Below, one piece after another: positions 41,349 to 45,498 of a stretch of 45,498 nt of DNA. A program made the position numbers and the translations under genes. The stretch is from Microcaldota archaeon (GTDB lineage Archaea > Micrarchaeota > Micrarchaeia > Micrarchaeales > Micrarchaeaceae), in the NCBI GenBank assembly GCA_021798935.1, contig JAJZBL010000006.1, forward strand, positions 1-45,498. Direction: 5' to 3'. The notes below the pieces were generated by a model. It saw only the letters and a list, made by a program, of their open reading frames with translations, was not told the origin of the DNA and did not search any database. Positions within the stretch are counted from its first letter, which is position 1, and each line of letters starts with the position of its first letter.

Positions 41349-42809
41349 TTAGTAGGATCTTGCAAAGTTTACTATATGTTTTGCTGGTTTGCCGCAATAT
41401 ATGCAGTTCTTGCCTTCTATATCCTTCTGTGCATCAAATGGCATATTTGTTGCCTTTGCTTTTGTTTCCTCAGCAATTTTGTCTTCGCATTCGGTTGAAC
41501 CACACCATGGTGCTTGCACGAATCCAGGGTCCTTGCTTATAAGGTCCTTGAACTTCTCATAATCATAAACCTTGTGGATATGGGACTGCAAAAACTCTTT
41601 CGCTTTGTTGTATAGGTTCTCATGGATTTTGTCAAGCATCTCTTTAAGCTTGCCGTCTGCTTCGTCTATCTTAAAGGTAAACTTATCTCCTGTGTCCCTT
41701 CTTTTGGCAGTTGCAAACTTTCCTTCATACTCCTTCTGGCCTACTTCTATCCTGATAGGGATGCCTTTTAGTTCATATTCATTAAATTTCCAACCTGGAG
41801 AGTATGCACTGCTGGAATCTACATATACACGAAGATCTTTTATTTTATCCTTTATCTCTTCGGCATACTTTATTATTTTTTCTTTGTTAGAATCATTGTA
41901 AATTGGTATTATCACCACTTGTATCTCGGCTAATTTAGGAGGTATCACTAGCCCTTTGTCATCGCTATGCATCGCTACCATAACTCCTATCATACGTGTT
42001 GATATTGCAAAGGTATTTTGATATACATATTCATAATTGCCATTTTTATCTGTAAATTTTATATCGAAGCTTTTAGAGAAGTTCTGGCCATCATTATGGA
42101 AATCAGGACCTTGTATAGCCCATCCATCAGGCATAAGCATCTCTATGCTGTAGCTGGCTACAGCACCAGCAAACTTCTCCTTATTTGTCTTCTTGCCTGG
42201 CACACCTTCCAATGCCAATACCTCCCTCAGGACTTTTTGGTAAATCCCAAGTACCTGCTCTCTTTCTTCAAGTGCTTCTTTTTCCGTTGCAAAGGCAGTA
42301 TGCCCCTCATTCCAAAGGAATTCCCTGCTCCTTATGAATGGTGTTGGGTGCTTGAACTCCCACCTAACTACATTATTCCATTGGTTAAGCCTTAAAGGCA
42401 AGTCCCTCCATGATTTAATCCATCTAGAATAGCTATCGTACATGATAGTTTCTGATGTGGGCCTTACTGCCAACCTTTCATCAAATGTTGAACTTCCAGC
42501 ACCAGTTACCCAAGCAACTTCAGGATTAAATCCTGCTATATGTTCTTTTTCCTTGTTTAGGAATCTTTCAGGTATAAATAATGGAAAATATGCATCCTTT
42601 ATACCCGCTTCCTTGAAAAGTACATCTGTAGCTTCCTTTATCTTGTCCCATACAAAATAGCTGCTGGGCCTGAACACAATTATTCCGGATACAGCGCTGT
42701 AATCAATAAATTCTGAATTTATCAGAACTTGCGTGTACCACTCTGAGAAGTTATCCTTCTTTTTGGCTGTCAACGCTTTTATTTGCTCTTTTTTGCTTTC
42801 ATCTTCCAT
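41349..42809 (-). CDS. proS: Prolyl-tRNA synthetase, archaeal/eukaryal type
   Basis: Class II motifs: the FRPSSYFVWD region, VRPTSETIMYDSY, motif 2 RWEFKHPTPFIRSREFLW and motif 3 GVMVAMHSDDKGL. The C-terminal domain has four zinc cysteines (WCGSTEC and CIYCG), and the protein ends in Tyr, as is typical of this group. It charges tRNA-Pro; the anomalous AGG tRNA at 7.1 kb would be a test substrate. ATG 42809 (MEDESK) is preferred over GTG/ATG codons just upstream, which overlap a GTGATG SD-like sequence. It follows the HAD gene closely. Confidence 0.95.
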   Translation of the reverse strand: MEDESKKEQIKALTAKKKDNFSEWYTQVLINSEFIDYSAVSGIIVFRPSSYFVWDKIKEATDVLFKEAGIKDAYFPLFIPERFLNKEKEHIAGFNPEVAWVTGAGSSTFDERLAVRPTSETIMYDSYSRWIKSWRDLPLRLNQWNNVVRWEFKHPTPFIRSREFLWNEGHTAFATEKEALEEREQVLGIYQKVLREVLALEGVPGKKTNKEKFAGAVASYSIEMLMPDGWAIQGPDFHNDGQNFSKSFDIKFTDKNGNYEYVYQNTFAISTRMIGVMVAMHSDDKGLVIPPKLAEIQVVIIPIYNDSNKEKIIKYAEEIKDKIKDLRVYVDSSSAYSPGWKFNEYELKGIPIRIEVGQKEYEGKFATAKRRDTGDKFTFKIDEADGKLKEMLDKIHENLYNKAKEFLQSHIHKVYDYEKFKDLISKDPGFVQAPWCGSTECEDKIAEETKAKATNMPFDAQKDIEGKNCIYCGKPAKHIVNFARSY

Positions 42810-42820
42810 AATCATCACTT

Positions 42821-43414
42821 TTATATTTTTATCCCGTACTTCTTTAGCTGTGGAAGCAGAGACTCATAATTTATGAATGTTATAGATTTTATCCCAAGTT
42901 CCTCAGCTGCATAAGTGTTCTCCTTCAGATTATCGATAAATACTGATTCTTCAGGCTTAACATTAAATTGGCTTATTACATGCTTATATATATTTTGTTC
43001 AGGTTTTACCATCCCTAAGTAACCTGATAGAAAGGCCCTCTCATAATGCAGTTTGTAAAGATAAAGTTTTCTCGCCAATAAGTATCTCGATATACTTATA
43101 TTGCTTAAAATTGCGATCTTGTAATTCTTTGATAAAGTATTTACCAAATTTACCATATTTAGATCAAGCTTTGACTTTTCATAAAAGACCTTATTCCAAC
43201 TTACATCACCACGTATTCCAAGCCCCTTCTTCATGCCTTTATACATATCATTTAGTTCTATCTCCCCCTTTTCTAAGCTTTTGCTCAAAGGCTTGAAAGT
43301 ATCGATAACTTTCTTGAAATTTACTTTGAACTTCTCGCTGATATATTCGCAATAATAGACTTCGCTGTAATCTATTATCACACCCCCTAAATCAAATATC
43401 ACTAATTTTATCAT
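42821..43414 (-). CDS. HAD-superfamily hydrolase (subfamily IA, YihX-like)
   Basis: DLGGVII replaces the usual DxDGT: the first Asp is the nucleophile, and the second position is Gly, as in the YihX-type subgroup. ILSNIS is motif II, GMVKPEQNIY holds the motif III lysine, and SVFIDNLKEN is motif IV. A helical C1 cap lies between motifs I and II. Such proteins dephosphorylate sugar phosphates or other small metabolites. It is upstream of proS by about 11 nt, and the two genes likely share a transcript. Confidence 0.85.
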   Translation of the reverse strand: MIKLVIFDLGGVIIDYSEVYYCEYISEKFKVNFKKVIDTFKPLSKSLEKGEIELNDMYKGMKKGLGIRGDVSWNKVFYEKSKLDLNMVNLVNTLSKNYKIAILSNISISRYLLARKLYLYKLHYERAFLSGYLGMVKPEQNIYKHVISQFNVKPEESVFIDNLKENTYAAEELGIKSITFINYESLLPQLKKYGIKI

Positions 43415-43529
43415 TTTTTAGCACACCAAAAACTTTTTATGAAAAGGCAGGCCTTGAAATTTTAGATAATGTTATCCTTCCCTTTCATAAATACTTATAT
43501 AGAAAAATTATTAAGAGTAAATTAATTAT

Positions 43530-44585
43530 TTAATAAAAAGACTCGATAGCTTTATGGTAGGGATTCTTTTTATAAGTTCCTTCGATTGGTATTTTGTATC
43601 CGCATTTCTTGCACCTGTTATCGCTATCAAGATTCCACCTGCTTATCACAAACCCATTTCTCTTTATCACTTCCTCTCCACAGTCTGGGCAGTAGGTACT
43701 TTCGTGCTTGTTTCCTGGAACATTGCCTATATATACAAACTTCAATCCGTTCTTCTTTGCTATCTTGTAATGCTCTTCCAAGCTCTCTACGCTAGTATAA
43801 GGGTAATTGTACATCTTGTAATCGGGATAAAACCTCGTGAACTGTATCGGTGTTTCTTTGCCAAGGTTATCCGCAATCCATTTTGTTAACGAGTCGGCAG
43901 CTTCCAAAGAGTCTCCTACTTTTGGGACTACCAAATCGGTTATCTCTACATGTATGCCTGCCTTTTTTAAATTTATCAAAGTTTCCTTTATAGGCTCTTC
44001 TCTTGGGACCACTTCATACTTATTCATAAATTTCTGCTCTCCATTGCCTTTGAAATCAACTACCACCGCATCTATCTTGCCCTTTATAGCTTCTACTGCC
44101 TCTTTTGTCATGTAGCCATTGCTTACAAATAGGGTAAAAAGTCCTTTTTCCTTTGCCAATTCAGCTACGTCCAATGCATACTCTATAAAGATGGTTGGCT
44201 CATTATATGTAAAGGCGATGCCATCGACTTTATTGGCAATTGCCATCTCAATTAGGTCTTCTGGGCTTATGTAAGTTTGATTTATCTCTTTTTCCTTTGA
44301 TATTGCATGATTCTGGCAGAATGCACAATCGAAATTGCATGAATCAGTTCCTACTCCGAGCACCCAGCTGCCTGGCCTAAAGTGGTTAAATGGCTTCTTT
44401 TCTATTGGGTCTATCTGTATTGCAGACAAGTTGCCGTAGTTTATCAGGTAAAGCTCACCACTTATATTCTTTCTCACAAAGCAGAATCCATTGCTTCCAT
44501 TAGGTATGTGGCAGTATCGAGCACAAGCAGTACATATTACCCTATCGCCTGCATCCTTCTTCCACAATATCGCTTTCTTTATCAT
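43530..44585 (-). CDS. amrS: Radical SAM enzyme of the AmmeMemoRadiSam system
   Basis: SCNFDCAFCQN supplies the C-x3-C-x2-C that binds the radical-SAM 4Fe-4S cluster. The N-terminal ICTACARYCHIPNG and GFCFVR cysteines and the IEKKPFNHF block are characteristic of AmrS (COG1180 branch). A C-terminal zinc-ribbon-like pair (CPDCG and CKKCG) is present. AmrS usually acts with AMMECR1 and MEMO proteins; neither gene is in this window, so this copy is an orphan here. ATG 44585 is chosen over TTG 44588 because a TATA-like box about 26 nt upstream fits a leaderless start. Confidence 0.9.
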   Translation of the reverse strand: MIKKAILWKKDAGDRVICTACARYCHIPNGSNGFCFVRKNISGELYLINYGNLSAIQIDPIEKKPFNHFRPGSWVLGVGTDSCNFDCAFCQNHAISKEKEINQTYISPEDLIEMAIANKVDGIAFTYNEPTIFIEYALDVAELAKEKGLFTLFVSNGYMTKEAVEAIKGKIDAVVVDFKGNGEQKFMNKYEVVPREEPIKETLINLKKAGIHVEITDLVVPKVGDSLEAADSLTKWIADNLGKETPIQFTRFYPDYKMYNYPYTSVESLEEHYKIAKKNGLKFVYIGNVPGNKHESTYCPDCGEEVIKRNGFVISRWNLDSDNRCKKCGYKIPIEGTYKKNPYHKAIESFY

Positions 44586-44699
44586 CAAACCTATTGTAGT
44601 ATTTCTATATATTTATATTTATTTTAAAAATCGGTCAAAGCTCACGCTGCAAAAGAATTATTTTAAATAGAAAAAGTGGCGTATGCACCGAGTAGAAGA

Positions 44700-45498
44700 T
44701 TATTATTAATTAGGCTTTAGTAATGGAATGTTCATAGGTCGCCGAAGCTCCCTACTTACGCACCCATCCTATCAAAGTCGTCTATTGCGACCGCCCTAGT
44801 GCCTCGTTTCGGGTTTGACTTCGTCCTTAGATGCTTTCAGGACTTATTCTTCTGGCGCGTAGCTACCCGGCAATGCAATCACAACCGGTACACCAGTGGC
44901 GCCGATCTTCCGTTCCTCTCGTACTAGGAAGATCTTACCCTCCGGCACTGACACCATCAGTAGATCTTACCGTACTGTCTCGCGACGTACTAAACGCAGC
45001 TCATGTGAGTTTTTGATGGGCGTACAGCCCAACCCTTGGCAGCTTGTGTACCACCAGGATAACTCAAGCCCATATCGAGGTATCAAACAGCCGGGTCGAT
45101 GTGAACTCTCACCGGCTACAAATCAGTTACCTCTAGAGTAACTTGTCTGACAGCTTGGAGCCCCATTAAAAGAGCTACCAAAGTTCGTTAAGCCCCTGTT
45201 TCCAGTCTGCATACCACGCTTTTCAGTATACAGTCAGCCCTGCATTTGCCTTTGAGCTTACCGATGAGTTTCCAACTCATCTAAGCAGAGCATTGGCCAC
45301 TTTCGTTTCCTTATCGAAAGCGACCGTCCAGTCTAACTATCCACCTGCAGATGTCCTATTTCTAGTTAGCTGTATGGCAAGCTATAAGTGGTGTTACATT
45401 GGTGCTCCATTTGGGCCAGAGCCCAAATATCGACGCTCCCACTTACGCTATGTATAGCAAGACATGCAACAACTACAGGCTATAGTCAAGCTTCATAG
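44700..45498 (-). rRNA. 23S ribosomal RNA, 3' portion (runs off the right edge)
   Basis: The minus strand contains the sarcin-ricin loop AGTACGAGAGGAA (complement at about 44909-44921) and the domain V/VI sequence on either side. It also contains the terminal region GATAGGATGGGTGCG, the AGCTTCGGCGACC block and an ATTACTAA segment, after which the molecule ends near 44700. The 5' part lies outside the window. Base changes in normally steady segments (for example near 44985-45060) make it divergent from common archaeal 23S rRNAs, but I see no intron or truncation in the visible part. The exact 3' end is estimated. Confidence 0.92.

Noticed and set aside
44831-45141. Open frames across the right end
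   Set aside because: They lie on the complement of 23S rRNA, whose sarcin-ricin loop and 3' region are recognisable.
1-45498. CRISPR array, integrase or intact transposon
   Set aside because: No regularly spaced repeats and no integrase, transposase or TnpB-like protein were found; only short IS-end-like sequences exist.

Overview
The window is archaeal and AT-rich. Evidence: an archaeal/eukaryal-type ProRS, RNA polymerase subunit K, ribosomal protein eL41, a PAC2-family proteasome-assembly protein, a diphthamide ligase (Dph6-type), a type 2 IPP isomerase, a geranylgeranyl-reductase-type flavoprotein, archaeal SecY and SMC, and tRNA introns flanked by bulge-helix-bulge (BHB) motifs. Small non-canonical introns in tRNA D- and T-loops, a divergent 23S rRNA and very tight gene packing suggest a reduced-genome (DPANN-like, perhaps Micrarchaeota/Parvarchaeota-grade) lineage. 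DUF929 and B-repeat surface proteins also recall acidophilic Thermoplasmata/Sulfolobales neighbours. The taxonomic placement is inference.

Layout. 0-7 kb: the start of a gene running off the left edge, an M20 metallopeptidase, two unknown or rhodanese-like proteins, an HAD-IB phosphatase, a large secreted surface protein with B-repeat-like modules, a maleate-isomerase-fold protein lacking both catalytic cysteines, and a HEPN-like protein whose tail runs into a possible IS200/IS605 right-end remnant. 7-13 kb: an odd tRNA-Pro-like gene, a peroxiredoxin divergent from an Lrp/AsnC regulator, two endonuclease III paralogues around IPP isomerase, dph6, an aminotransferase and tRNA-Val. 13-18 kb: exonuclease III and a suf operon (sufB-sufD-HTH regulator-sufC) in which the regulator carries a Cys cluster and a 19-bp palindrome lies over the promoter. 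18-23 kb: a DUF192 protein, a 75-aa tandem-repeat protein, PAC2, tRNA-Leu with a D-loop intron, a 907-aa metallophosphoesterase/coiled-coil protein, and tRNA-Arg with a T-loop intron.

23-32 kb: a TatD nuclease, a DUF929 thioredoxin-like protein next to a small Cys-x-Cys membrane protein (possible envelope thiol relay), secY, the tiny eL41 gene, a membrane-anchored protein, DUF763 and cysS. 31.6-37.7 kb: a minus-strand cluster of site-2 protease, SMC, signal peptidase and an unknown protein. 37.8-45.5 kb: a COG1407-type phosphoesterase, GGR-rpoK, AlaX, tRNA-Gln, proS-HAD, an orphan AmmeMemoRadiSam radical SAM enzyme, and the 3' part of 23S rRNA running off the right edge.

Gene starts fall into two classes. 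Some have an AGGTGA-type Shine-Dalgarno (SD) 4-6 nt before the start codon (prx, the aminotransferase, rpoK, eL41, sufB). Others have a TATA box about 25-30 nt upstream and little or no leader (fni, the rhodanese-like gene, amrS, GGR). I used these to correct several over-long reading frames. No CRISPR array, intact transposase or replication origin was seen. The best candidates for new biology are the two non-canonical tRNA introns, the anomalous tRNA-Pro-like gene, the self-regulated suf operon, the cysteine-less isomerase homologue, the DUF929/CxC pair and the large two-part phosphoesterase.
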